NCBI GenBank assembly: GCA_003574685.1
Contig: QOCQ01000035.1
Coordinates: 1 to 33,255, forward strand
Direction: 5' to 3'
DNA from: Rhodospirillaceae bacterium SYSU D60007
GTDB taxonomy: Bacteria; Pseudomonadota; Alphaproteobacteria; Reyranellales; Reyranellaceae
Length of the DNA: 33,255 nucleotides
Below the pieces are notes generated by a model. That model saw nothing but the letters and a program-made list of their open reading frames with translations. It did not search any database and was not told the origin of the DNA. How positions within the stretch are numbered: the first letter of the stretch is position 1; each line of letters begins with the position of its first letter. Shown one piece after another: positions 24,980 to 33,149 of this stretch. The position numbers and the translations under genes were made by a program.

Positions 24980-26515
24980 CTATAGCGCGCCGGGCTTGCC
25001 GCTTTCGACGGTGAAGCTCTTGAGGCGGTGTACGCCGGATTGCGGATCGCGCACGTCGTCGACCGCTTCGAAGTGTGCGGCGAGCGAACCGCCTGTCAGC
25101 TCGATCGCCACATAGCCGCGCTTCTCGCCGTTGCCGTATTTCAGATGCGGGTTGGCCTGCAGTGCCCGCCGCACGGACTCCGCGGACGGTCCTTCGGACG
25201 TGATCGAGCTGCAGACGAACTCGGTCGCGACAACGGAACCGTTCGCGGCGAAATCGCGCTTGAGGTCCGACACCCAGAAGGAATGCACATCGCCTCCGAT
25301 GACGACAGGATTGGCGATGCGGTGCTTCACCAGGCCGTCCAGCAGCCGCTGCCGGGCGGCGGGATAGCCGTCCCAGCGGTCGAGGTTGAACCCCGGCTGA
25401 TCCGTGGTGCCGCGATTCAGCTCGGCCATCAGGGTCTGCTGCGCGATTACCGTCCAGCGCGCGCGGCTGGCAGCGAGGCTCTCGTCCAGCCACGCTTCTT
25501 GTGCCTCACCAAGCAGGCTGCGGCTCGGGCTGGTGCGGTCGGTGCAATCCATCGCGCGTCTGGTCGTGCGGCTGTCGGTGCCGCAGGCCTGAGGGGTGCG
25601 GTACTGGCGATCGTCCAGCAGCATCAGATCAAGGAGGTCGCCGAATTGATAGCGGTCATGGATCCGCATGCCTGATGCCGTCGGCGCCATCGAGGGCGGC
25701 ACCGGCATGTGCTCGAACCAGGCCTGGTAGGCGGCGCGGCGCACGGAGAGGAAGAACGTCGCGTCGCGATTGCGCGGCGAGTGGTCGTTGGCGTAATCGT
25801 CCGCCACCTCGTGATCGTCCCAGATCGCAAGCCACGGAAAGGCTGCGTGCGCCGCCTGCAGATCGGGATCGCTCCTGTAGAGCGCATAACGGTCGCGGAA
25901 CTCGCCGAGCGTGGTGGGAATGGCGCCAGTATGCCGGCGTACATGGTGTCGGCCCCACGACAGCTCGTAAATGTAGTCGCCCAGATGGATCACCAGATCG
26001 AGCGCGCGCGCGGCCATGTGGCGATACGCCGTAAAGTAGCCGTGCTCGTATTGCTGGCAGGAGGCGAAGGCGAAGCGGAAGCGGTCGAGCTGCGCGCGGC
26101 TGGCAGGCGCCGTGCGCGTACGGCCGACGGGACTTTGCGCACCACCCGCACGGAAGCGGTACCAGTACCAGCGCCCCGGCTCCAGTCCCCGGACATGGAC
26201 ATGAACGGAATGCGCCAGTGCCGGCGTCGCCATGTGCTGGCCGCGCTTCACGATCCGGCTGAACGCCTCGTCTTCCGCCAACTCCCAATCCACCGGCACT
26301 GCTTCGTCGCCGATCCCGCCGCCCTGTAGTTCCGGCGCCAGGCGAGTCCAGAGCACGATGCTGTCCGGGCGCGGGCAGCCTGACGCGACGCCAAGCTTGA
26401 AGGGGTCGTCCCTGAAGGATGGCGCCGCGCGGGCCACCAGCGCCGGCGCCACCGTGGCGCTGGCTGCACTGCCCAGCAGCAGCCCGCGCCGTCGCAGCCG
26501 CATGCCGAATGTCAT
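24980..26515 (-). CDS. phoD: PhoD-like alkaline phosphatase/phosphodiesterase, Tat-exported
   Basis: This is 511 residues from the ATG at 26515, which overlaps the stop of the phosphodiesterase gene (ATGA). A twin-arginine leader (RLRRRGLLLGSAASATVAPALVARA) directs it to the periplasm. The N-terminal PhoD domain (FKLGVASGCPRPDSIVLWTRL, HVHVRGLEPGRWYWYRF) precedes the metallophosphatase core with FASCQQYEHGY, HLGDYIYE, IWDDHEVADDY and GGDVHSFWV. PhoD enzymes use calcium and iron to cleave phosphomonoesters and phosphodiesters, including phospholipid head groups and teichoic acids in known members. As the last gene of the ugp-like operon it may release transportable glycerophospho-compounds outside the inner membrane, by inference. 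Confidence 0.93.
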   Translation of the reverse strand: MTFGMRLRRRGLLLGSAASATVAPALVARAAPSFRDDPFKLGVASGCPRPDSIVLWTRLAPELQGGGIGDEAVPVDWELAEDEAFSRIVKRGQHMATPALAHSVHVHVRGLEPGRWYWYRFRAGGAQSPVGRTRTAPASRAQLDRFRFAFASCQQYEHGYFTAYRHMAARALDLVIHLGDYIYELSWGRHHVRRHTGAIPTTLGEFRDRYALYRSDPDLQAAHAAFPWLAIWDDHEVADDYANDHSPRNRDATFFLSVRRAAYQAWFEHMPVPPSMAPTASGMRIHDRYQFGDLLDLMLLDDRQYRTPQACGTDSRTTRRAMDCTDRTSPSRSLLGEAQEAWLDESLAASRARWTVIAQQTLMAELNRGTTDQPGFNLDRWDGYPAARQRLLDGLVKHRIANPVVIGGDVHSFWVSDLKRDFAANGSVVATEFVCSSITSEGPSAESVRRALQANPHLKYGNGEKRGYVAIELTGGSLAAHFEAVDDVRDPQSGVHRLKSFTVESGKPGAL

Positions 26516-27267
26516 GCTTGCACCCTGGTCTGCTGCCGGCGGACCGCCAGCGCAAGATCGGGCCGGTCCGTGGTGATCTGCCGGATCGGCTGGCGCATCC
26601 ACCAGGCGACGTCTTCCGCCTCGTTTGGCACCCAGACGCCCAGCCGTTCACTGCCGATCCGCTCAAGGCAAAGATCGAGAGTCACAGCCAGCAGGCCCTG
26701 TTCGACGGCGAGCAGGCAGCCCTCGATCGCGGCAAACCGGTCCAGCGCAGCTTCGATGCCGCCCAGCAGCTCGGCGGAGCGGCGGTCCAGCGATCCCAGC
26801 ACCCGCTGCTGCGGCGCGAGCCGCCGCACGGTTTCAAGTATGGCGGGCACGAAGCAGGTGATGATCGACCGGTCAGCAAGCCCGCGACGCCGGATGGTCG
26901 CGAGCAGCCGCTCCTCCAGCCCGGCATAGGCGCGCCCGGCCACATCGGTCTTGATCTCGAGGTGCAGCTCGACGCTGCCGGTTTGCAGGATATCCAGCAC
27001 CGTATCGAGGCGCGGCACGCCTTCACCGGCGGCATCGCGCAGCGGCGTTGCTGCAAGCTCGGCCGCGGTCCTGCCGTGCACGGCGCCCTGACCCGCCGTC
27101 GTGCGTTCGAGCGTGGGATCATGGATCACGACCAGCTCGCCATCGCGCGAGAGATGGACATCGAGCTCGACGCCATCGACCCCCAGCGCCAGCGTACGAC
27201 GGAAGCCCTCGAGGCTATTTTCCGCCCAGAGGTTGCGCGCGCCGCGGTGTCCGATGATCAGGACCAT
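26512..27267 (-). CDS. ugpQ: Cytosolic glycerophosphodiester phosphodiesterase (UgpQ-like)
   Basis: This is a 251-residue protein with no signal peptide. GDPD catalytic residues are present: HRGA (7-10), EN (16-17), VELDVHLSRDG (33-43), IHD (48-50) and LEIKTD (103-108). It hydrolyses glycerophosphodiesters to glycerol phosphate plus an alcohol. Its place directly after ugpE matches the ugpBAECQ order of E. coli, except that the ATPase gene ugpC is missing. Start at 27267, nine bases after the ugpE stop; the stop overlaps phoD. Confidence 0.93.
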   Translation of the reverse strand: MVLIIGHRGARNLWAENSLEGFRRTLALGVDGVELDVHLSRDGELVVIHDPTLERTTAGQGAVHGRTAAELAATPLRDAAGEGVPRLDTVLDILQTGSVELHLEIKTDVAGRAYAGLEERLLATIRRRGLADRSIITCFVPAILETVRRLAPQQRVLGSLDRRSAELLGGIEAALDRFAAIEGCLLAVEQGLLAVTLDLCLERIGSERLGVWVPNEAEDVAWWMRQPIRQITTDRPDLALAVRRQQTRVQA

Positions 27268-27276
27268 GACCCGTCT

Positions 27277-28197
27277 CTACTTGCTGCTGTCCACCAGCCC
27301 CTTCACGAACCAGCGCTGCAATACCACAACGACGATCACCGGCGGCAGCATCACCAGCAGGGCGGCATTCATCGCGATATTCCAGGCCGGCTCCATGTCC
27401 GAGCGCGGAATCAGGTGTTTCAGCCCGATCACGGCGGTGGCCATGTCGCGCTCGGTCGTGAACAGCAGCGGCCACAGATACTGGTTCCAGCCGTAGAGGA
27501 ACAGGATGATCGCCAGCGCCACCATGTTGGAAACCGACAGCGGCAACAGCACGCTCCAGAAAAAGCGCAGCGGCGAGGCGCCGTCGATGCGGGCCGCCTC
27601 GCACAGCTCCTCGGGAACGGTCAGGAAGAACTGCCGGAACAGAAAGGTCGCGGTAGCCGAGGCGATCAGGGGCAGGATCAGCCCGCCATAGCTGTTGATC
27701 ATGTTCCATTCGACCGTGATCTCGACCCGCTGTCCGGTCAGGGCGCCGATCCAGCCGCCGACATCCAGCGCATTGATCAGCCATTGCAGCGGCAGGGCGG
27801 CGTTGGCGACGGATTCGTAGGTCGGCAGGATGCGCACCTCGACCGGCAGCATCAGCGACACGAAGATCAGCCAGAAAGCCAGCATGCGGTAGCGAAAGCG
27901 GAAGTAGGAGATCGCGAAGGCCGACAGTAGCGACACCGCGATCTTGCCGACGGTGATGCCCAGCGCGACGATCAGCGAATTGACGAACAGGCGGCCGAGA
28001 TTGCCCTTCTCCCAGGCGACGCGGGCGTTCTCCAGGAACTGATCGCCCGGCAGCAGCGGAAAGGGAACCGCCAGCACGTCGGCCACGGTATGCGAGCCGG
28101 CCACGAAGGCGAAATAGAGCGGCAGGCACACCAGCAGCGCACCTGCGATCAGGATCAGGTGGCAAGCAATATCGGTGCCGCGCGCGCGTTCGACCAT
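27277..28197 (-). CDS. ugpE: ABC transporter permease UgpE
   Basis: This is a 306-residue inner-membrane permease with six predicted hydrophobic segments. The cytoplasmic EAA loop is clear (EELCEAARIDGASPLRFFWSVLLPLS, about 196-221). MLPVEVRILPTYESVAN, SYGGLILPLIASATATFLFRQFF and YGWNQYLWPLLF closely follow the UgpE of glycerol-3-phosphate importers. Compared with E. coli UgpE (281 aa, recalled), about 30 extra residues lie between ESVAN and NSYGGL (about 132-165), in a loop between membrane helices. It starts one base after the ugpA stop and forms the translocation channel with UgpA. Confidence 0.94.
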   Translation of the reverse strand: MVERARGTDIACHLILIAGALLVCLPLYFAFVAGSHTVADVLAVPFPLLPGDQFLENARVAWEKGNLGRLFVNSLIVALGITVGKIAVSLLSAFAISYFRFRYRMLAFWLIFVSLMLPVEVRILPTYESVANAALPLQWLINALDVGGWIGALTGQRVEITVEWNMINSYGGLILPLIASATATFLFRQFFLTVPEELCEAARIDGASPLRFFWSVLLPLSVSNMVALAIILFLYGWNQYLWPLLFTTERDMATAVIGLKHLIPRSDMEPAWNIAMNAALLVMLPPVIVVVVLQRWFVKGLVDSSK

Positions 28198-28198
28198 G

Positions 28199-29245
28199 TC
28201 AGACGTCGTAGTTCACGTTCCGCTCGACGTAGCGGAACTGCAGCATGGTGAGGATGACGGCGAAGATCATCAGCAGCACCGACTGTGCTGCCGACGAGCC
28301 GAGATCGATGTGCACGAAGCCGTCCTGGTAGACCTTGTAGACCAGGATCATGGTGGCGCCCGCGGGCCCGCCATGGGTGACAGCATCGATGATGGCGAAG
28401 GTCTCGAACAGGCCGTAGACGAAATTCATCACCAGCAGGAAGAACACCGTCGGGCCGATCATCGGCAGGCTGATGCGCACGAAGCGCAGCGCCGGCCCGG
28501 CGCCGTCGACGGCCGCGGCCTCAAGGAGAGAGGCGGGCACCGCCAGCAGCGCCGCAACGAGGAACACATAGTCGTAACAGATGTGCTTCCACGTCGCGGC
28601 CAGCGTCACCAGGACGAAGGCGTCCCAGCCGTTGCGGTTGGGATCCCAGCCAACACCCAGCGCGTGCAGGGCGTGCGCGATCGGGCCTACTGCGGGATTG
28701 AACAGGAAGGCCCAGAGGATGCCGGCGATCACCGGTGCGATGGCATAGGGCAGCAGGATGACCGTGCGATAAAGCCCGCGGGTGCGGATCACCCGGTCGG
28801 TAGCAAAGGCGAGGATGCCGGCCACCGTGATGGTGAGCACGTTCTGCGCCAGTGTGAACCAGATCGTGACCCAGACCGACGACTGGTACTCGGGGCTTTC
28901 GAGCAGGGCGATGAAATTGTCGAACCAGACGAACTGCATGCGCGTGCCGAAGGGATCGGCGAGCAGGAAGGCCTGGGCCAGCGCGCGCAGCGCCGGAATG
29001 AAGAAGAACAGCGCCAGGATCAGCAATTGCGGCAGCAGCAACAGCCATGGCAGGCGCGCCTGCCGAAAATGCGATCGCTTGAGGCCAGCCCTCCCGGCCG
29101 CCCGGCTTGCAGGCTTGCCGAGGGGCCGAACAGGCACCGGCGCGGTCCTGGCGGCGGGCGCAGCGGCCGTGCCACCAGGATCGCGCCGGACTTCCGCCAG
29201 CGTCCCCGCGGTGTGCGGCAAGGTTATCCTAGTACTTGCCCGCAT
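28199..29245 (-). CDS. ugpA: ABC transporter permease UgpA
   Basis: This is a 348-residue permease. The family core starts at about residue 65 (LPWLLLLPQLLILALFFFIPALRAL) and has six membrane segments. Landmarks are DNFIALLESPEYQSSVWVTIWFTL, ILLPYAIAPVIAGILWAFLFNP, the EAA-type loop LLEAAAVDGAGPALRFVRISLPMIGP, and NFVYGLFETFAIIDAVTHGGP. The first 60 residues are Arg/Pro/Ala-rich and have no counterpart in E. coli UgpA. The ATG at 29245 overlaps the ugpB end by 17 bases; a GTG inside the extension could be the true start. Partner of UgpE. Confidence 0.93.
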   Translation of the reverse strand: MRASTRITLPHTAGTLAEVRRDPGGTAAAPAARTAPVPVRPLGKPASRAAGRAGLKRSHFRQARLPWLLLLPQLLILALFFFIPALRALAQAFLLADPFGTRMQFVWFDNFIALLESPEYQSSVWVTIWFTLAQNVLTITVAGILAFATDRVIRTRGLYRTVILLPYAIAPVIAGILWAFLFNPAVGPIAHALHALGVGWDPNRNGWDAFVLVTLAATWKHICYDYVFLVAALLAVPASLLEAAAVDGAGPALRFVRISLPMIGPTVFFLLVMNFVYGLFETFAIIDAVTHGGPAGATMILVYKVYQDGFVHIDLGSSAAQSVLLMIFAVILTMLQFRYVERNVNYDV

Positions 29246-30560
29246 TCAGTTTCTCGAATTGCCGCAGGATATCATTGCCGCGACGCACGGCGTCCTCCAG
29301 TGCCTGCTGCGGTGTCTTCTTGTTGCTGAACACGGCCTCCAGCTCCTGGCGCAGCGCGAAGGTGGTCTGCGTGAAGTTGCCGAAGCGGAATCCCTGCGAA
29401 TTCGGCGTCGGCGTGCCACGGCTAAGCTGTAGGACCGCGATTTCCCGCGTCGGATGCGATGCGTAGTACCCTTCTTGCTTGGCCATCTTGTACGCTGTCG
29501 TGGTTAGCGGCACGTAGCCTGTGACCTTGTGCCACCACACCTGCTGTTCGGGGCTGGCCAGGAAGTTCAGGAAGGCGGCGACCGCGTCATATTCCTCCGG
29601 CTTGTGCCCCTTGAGCACCCAGATCGTGGCGCCGCCGATCGTGCTGTTGCGCGCCGTGATCCCCTGCTCGACGGGCAGGTAGGTGGCGCTCCATTTGATC
29701 CTGGCATTGCGCTCGACGCTGCCGTGCGCGGCAGTCGAGGCAAAGAAGGTCGAGCACTTGCCAGATGTATAGAGCTGCTCCGGGTTCAGGCCCTGGCCGG
29801 CAATCTGCATCACACCGTCATCGACCCACTTCTTGAGCCGGGTGACCTGCTGCACCACCAGCGTCTTGTTGTAGACGAACTCCGTATCAAGCCCGTCGAA
29901 GCCGTTGGATTGCGTGCCGAAGGGCTGGTCGTTCACCACGCTGTAATTCTCGATCAGGCTCCAGAAATAGTCGCCCGCCAGCGAGGAGCCGCACTCGGCG
30001 ACGCCCTTGCTCTTGATCTCGTAGAGCTGCTTCTCGAATTCCTGCCATGTCGCGGCTGGGCCGTCCTTGAAACCGGCCTTCTCGAAGTGCTCCTTGTTGT
30101 ACCAGAGGATCGGCGTGGAGGAGTTGAAGGGCATGCTCATCAGCTTGCCCTTGTACATGTAGTAGCCCGCGACCGGCTTGATGAAGTCGGACCAGTCGAT
30201 CTGGTATTTCTTTTCCGCCATCAGGTCGTGTACCGGCACGATGGCTTCCGACAGCAGCATGGTCATGAAGCCGCGTTCGTAGATCTGCACCATATGCGGC
30301 TGCTTCTTCGCGCGATAGGCGGCGATAGTGCCGTTGATCACTTCGTCGTAATTGCCCTTGTTGACGGCCACGACCGTGTATTTCGTCTGCGAGGCGTTGA
30401 AGTTTTTGACGAGCTCGTCGACCCGCTCACCCAGCACGCCGCCCATGGCGTGCCAGAACTGCACCTCGACCTTTTGCGCAGCCGCCGGTGTCGCCAGACC
30501 GGTTGCCGTCAGGCAGGCAGCCGCCAGGCCCGTGATGAACGCCTTTCGTGTGGTGGTCAT
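29229..30560 (-). CDS. ugpB: Periplasmic substrate-binding protein UgpB
   Basis: This 443-residue protein has a signal peptide (AFITGLAAACLTATGLATPAAAQ) followed by the UgpB hallmark VEVQFWHAMGG. Further family segments are VVAVNKGNYDEVINGTIAAYRAKKQPHMVQIYERG, MPFNSSTPILWYNKEHFEKAG, NSTIGGATIWVLKGHKPEEY and WWHKVTGYVPLTTTAY. It captures glycerol phosphates or glycerophosphodiesters for the UgpAE channel. The start overlaps the end of the glycerol-1-phosphate dehydrogenase gene (ATGA). Known UgpB proteins bind sn-glycerol-3-phosphate and glycerophosphocholine; the stereopreference of this one cannot be read from the sequence. Confidence 0.95.
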   Translation of the reverse strand: MTTTRKAFITGLAAACLTATGLATPAAAQKVEVQFWHAMGGVLGERVDELVKNFNASQTKYTVVAVNKGNYDEVINGTIAAYRAKKQPHMVQIYERGFMTMLLSEAIVPVHDLMAEKKYQIDWSDFIKPVAGYYMYKGKLMSMPFNSSTPILWYNKEHFEKAGFKDGPAATWQEFEKQLYEIKSKGVAECGSSLAGDYFWSLIENYSVVNDQPFGTQSNGFDGLDTEFVYNKTLVVQQVTRLKKWVDDGVMQIAGQGLNPEQLYTSGKCSTFFASTAAHGSVERNARIKWSATYLPVEQGITARNSTIGGATIWVLKGHKPEEYDAVAAFLNFLASPEQQVWWHKVTGYVPLTTTAYKMAKQEGYYASHPTREIAVLQLSRGTPTPNSQGFRFGNFTQTTFALRQELEAVFSNKKTPQQALEDAVRRGNDILRQFEKLNAGKY

Positions 30561-31924
30561 GTGCCCCTCCCTTGCTCAAGTCGATCAGCCCAGAAGCCAT
30601 TGCCGGAGAACAGGCTGTGCACGGCGTCGTCGAGTGCGCCCAGCTCGTGCAGCAGGTCCAGCGCGGTGTAGCGACGCCGGACAAGGCGCGCGCGCCGGTA
30701 GTCGGCCGCATGCTGCGCCGCCGACAAGCCGATGGCGGCACCGTCGGCCGGTGCACCAGCCGCAAGAAGCCAGCGCCGGACCTCCGCGGCAGGCGGCAGC
30801 ATGCACGCCAGCCGCGCCGCCAGATCCGGCCAGACCGCGCGCAGCTTCCGCAGGCGCCGTTCGACGCCCGCGGCATTCTTGGCCAGCACCTCGGCTTCGA
30901 CGCTGGCTGCCATCGAGGGTACTGGAAACGACCTCGAGATTTCGGCGCGCAACGCCGCAAGCCCGGGCAGCCGTCCTGCCAGTATCGCCGGATCGATGTC
31001 CGCGAATTTGCGGGCCAGCAGCCACTCGTAGGCCGCCAGCATCGAGAGGCATCCGACGCCGACACACGCGCCGTGCGAAACCGGCACGCCGTCGACGGCG
31101 AGTCCCTCCATCTCCCAGAGATGCGCGAACTGGTGATCGCTGCCACTGGCCGGGCGCGAGTTGCCATGAGCCTGCATTGCAAGACCGGCCATGAGCAGCC
31201 CGCGTACTAAACCCTCCAGCGCGTCGCGTCGGCTATCACGAAGGGCTGCCGGATCGGCCAGCCATGTCCGGATGTTGTCCTGCACCAGCGCGAAGGGGCC
31301 GTTGTTCAGCGCCTCCTCGCCCAGCGCATCGGCAATGATCCAGTCAGCGCCGGCCACAAGCTTGCCGGCGAGATCGCCATAGCCCCAGCCAGCCATTTCC
31401 GGCGGCGCCGTGGCGATGACGTCAAGATCGGCAACGATGACATCAGGCGCGGGGCACCCGAAGGTTCTCTTGAAGCCCTCTTCGCGCAGCGCGGCACCGG
31501 ATGCGGCGTAGCCGTCCATCGAGGCGGCGGTGGGCACGCACGCGTAAGGGCGACCGGCGAGGGACGCCGCATACTTGACCAGATCGTTGATCACCCCGGC
31601 TCCGACCGCGATCGGCACGGCCGAATGTGTGCCCAGCGACGCCGCCATGGCGCGGGCGCTTTCCGCGCGCGGCTGCACACGGGGATGTTCGCCGAGGATC
31701 ACCGGCTCGATGGTCGGCAGGCCCGAACCCGCCAGCAGGGCGGCGACGCGCTGGCCTGCTGCCTTCCAGGTGTTTTCGTCGGCAATGATGGCGTAGCCGC
31801 TGGCTGGCAGGAGCTGGCGCAGCACCGGGGGCAGCGCCTGAAGCACGCCCGCGCCAATCCACACCGCGCGCGTTGCGATGGCGCGGCGCAGCGCGACCGG
31901 CAGGTCCTGTTCCAGCGCGTTCAT
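30557..31924 (-). CDS. araM: sn-glycerol-1-phosphate dehydrogenase (AraM/EgsA family)
   Basis: This is 455 residues from the ATG at 31924. It has the iron-alcohol-dehydrogenase-like fold of G1P dehydrogenases: the NAD-binding VGAGVINDLVKYAA (107-120), VPTAASMDGYAASGAAL, GWGYGDLAGK with metal ligand Asp184, GSDHQFAHLWEM (His264/His268), and VSHGACVGVG (His284). The known reaction is reversible interconversion of dihydroxyacetone phosphate and sn-glycerol-1-phosphate with NAD(P)H. Bacterial AraM members use Ni or Zn. Its position as first gene of a ugp operon suggests the oxidative, catabolic direction. An in-frame ATG at 31987 lies inside the operator palindrome and is unlikely to be the start. 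Confidence 0.93.
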   Translation of the reverse strand: MNALEQDLPVALRRAIATRAVWIGAGVLQALPPVLRQLLPASGYAIIADENTWKAAGQRVAALLAGSGLPTIEPVILGEHPRVQPRAESARAMAASLGTHSAVPIAVGAGVINDLVKYAASLAGRPYACVPTAASMDGYAASGAALREEGFKRTFGCPAPDVIVADLDVIATAPPEMAGWGYGDLAGKLVAGADWIIADALGEEALNNGPFALVQDNIRTWLADPAALRDSRRDALEGLVRGLLMAGLAMQAHGNSRPASGSDHQFAHLWEMEGLAVDGVPVSHGACVGVGCLSMLAAYEWLLARKFADIDPAILAGRLPGLAALRAEISRSFPVPSMAASVEAEVLAKNAAGVERRLRKLRAVWPDLAARLACMLPPAAEVRRWLLAAGAPADGAAIGLSAAQHAADYRRARLVRRRYTALDLLHELGALDDAVHSLFSGNGFWADRLEQGRGT

Positions 31925-31981
31925 CAGCCCGGCAGTGCTTCCGTCCCGTATTGTCTGCGAACAGCACCGTACCAATCCGGC

Positions 31982-32013
31982 AAACATTTGTATAGAGTGT
32001 CATACAAATGTTT
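31982..32013. promoter_or_regulatory. Perfect 12-8-12 palindrome, probable operator of the SorC regulator
   Basis: AAACATTTGTAT (31982-31993) and ATACAAATGTTT (32002-32013) are exact reverse complements separated by eight bases. The site is strikingly A/T-rich for this genome. It lies midway between the divergent araM (58 bases) and sorC (75 bases) starts. On the minus strand a possible -10 element (TATACA) falls inside it. SorC/DeoR-type tetramers bind long palindromes in such intergenic regions. The regulatory assignment is inferred; the symmetry is certain. Confidence 0.8.
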
Positions 32014-32087
32014 CAGAACGATGGCACCCGCGTCCTTGCCGCCATGCCGGAGGCTGCGGCACCCTGCGGCCGGGGAGGGCAGGCGGC

Positions 32088-33044
32088 ATGACGTCGGAGG
32101 AGGAGCAGCTACGGGTGCGCGTGGCGTGGCTCTATTTCATGGAGGGGCTCACCCAGTCCGATATTGCGGACCGGCTGGGTATCACGCGCCTGCGCGCCAA
32201 CCGGCTGCTGGGGGAGGCGCGGGCCGACGGGCTGGTCAGCATCCAGGTCAATTCGCGGCTGGCGGACTGCGTGACGCTGGAACGGCAGCTCGTGGCGGAA
32301 ACCGCCCTGCGCGATGCCGTCGTCGTGCCGACGCCCGCCGAGGCTGACCAGGTGCCGGTCGTGCTGGGCCGCGCCACGGCAGAGTATCTCTCGCGCCATC
32401 TTGACGAGCATCGCGTGCGCGGGCTGGGCATCGGCTGGGGCACGACCCTGCGGGAAACGATCCGCCACATGCGGGCCGGCAGCTTCCCCGACATGCATGT
32501 CAATTCGATGATGGGTGGCCTGACCCACGGGCTGGAGCTGAACACCTTCGAGATCGCAAGCGAGCTGGCGCGACGCGTGGGAGCGCAGTGCAACTATTTC
32601 GCCGCACCCATCTATGCCGGCAGTGCCAGATCGCGCGACACCATCCTGGCCCAGGATGTGTTCCGCGATTCCCTGAAGCGGCTGGCCACCAATGACGTGG
32701 CGCTGCTCAGCGTCGGCGACCTCAGCCGCCGTTCGCTGCTGATCCGCTACGGCCTGCCGCGCGACGTCACTGTGGAGTCGCTGCGCGGCGCGGGCGCGGT
32801 GGGCGACATCATGGGCACGTTCCTCGACCCGCGGGGCCAGCCGGTCAGGCACGCGCTGAACCAGCGCGTGATTGCGCCGCCGGTTGCGATGCTGCGCGAC
32901 ATTGGTACCGTGATCGTCGCCTCCGGCGGGCTGAACAAGGCCGCGATCATCGCCGCGATCCTGCGGGCGAAGCTGTGCCACGTGCTGGTCTGTGACGAGG
33001 CCACCGTGCGTGCCGCCATGGGCCTGTTGCGCGGCGCAGGCTAA
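32088..33044 (+). CDS. SorC-family (sugar-binding domain) transcriptional regulator
   Basis: This is 318 residues from the ATG at 32088 (GGAGGG/AGGCGG upstream). The N-terminal helix-turn-helix is LTQSDIADRLGITRLRANRLLGEARADGLV (about 21-50). The phosphosugar-binding SorC domain follows, with LGIGWGTTLRETI (about 112-125), NSMMGGLTHG, YFAAPIYAGSARSRDTIL, VALLSVGDLS, VGDIMGTFLDPRG and VIVASGGLNKAAIIAAIL. SorC proteins sense phosphorylated sugars or polyols. The natural candidate here is a glycerol phosphate or dihydroxyacetone phosphate produced by the divergent operon, by inference. The frame is open upstream to 31878, but that part overlaps araM. Confidence 0.94.
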   Translation: MTSEEEQLRVRVAWLYFMEGLTQSDIADRLGITRLRANRLLGEARADGLVSIQVNSRLADCVTLERQLVAETALRDAVVVPTPAEADQVPVVLGRATAEYLSRHLDEHRVRGLGIGWGTTLRETIRHMRAGSFPDMHVNSMMGGLTHGLELNTFEIASELARRVGAQCNYFAAPIYAGSARSRDTILAQDVFRDSLKRLATNDVALLSVGDLSRRSLLIRYGLPRDVTVESLRGAGAVGDIMGTFLDPRGQPVRHALNQRVIAPPVAMLRDIGTVIVASGGLNKAAIIAAILRAKLCHVLVCDEATVRAAMGLLRGAG

Positions 33045-33100
33045 CCCCATTTTTCAAACCAGACGGTGAATGCCTTTGGGCGGCAGCTTGATTTTTCATA

Positions 33101-33121
33101 AGATTAATGTATACATAATCT
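33101..33121. promoter_or_regulatory. A/T-rich near-palindrome upstream of the last gene
   Basis: A perfect ATGTATACAT core (33107-33116) is flanked by AGATT on the left and AATCT on the right, symmetric except for one extra A on the left. It lies about 30 bases before the ATG at 33150 and stands out in base composition. An operator or promoter element fits; no binding protein is identified. Confidence 0.45.
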
Positions 33122-33149
33122 GCATCCAGGAAACGCAGGAGTGCGGGCG

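Noticed and set aside
31925-31987. Longer araM start at 31987
   Set aside because: It would place the start codon inside the operator palindrome, and the added residues have no similarity to the family.
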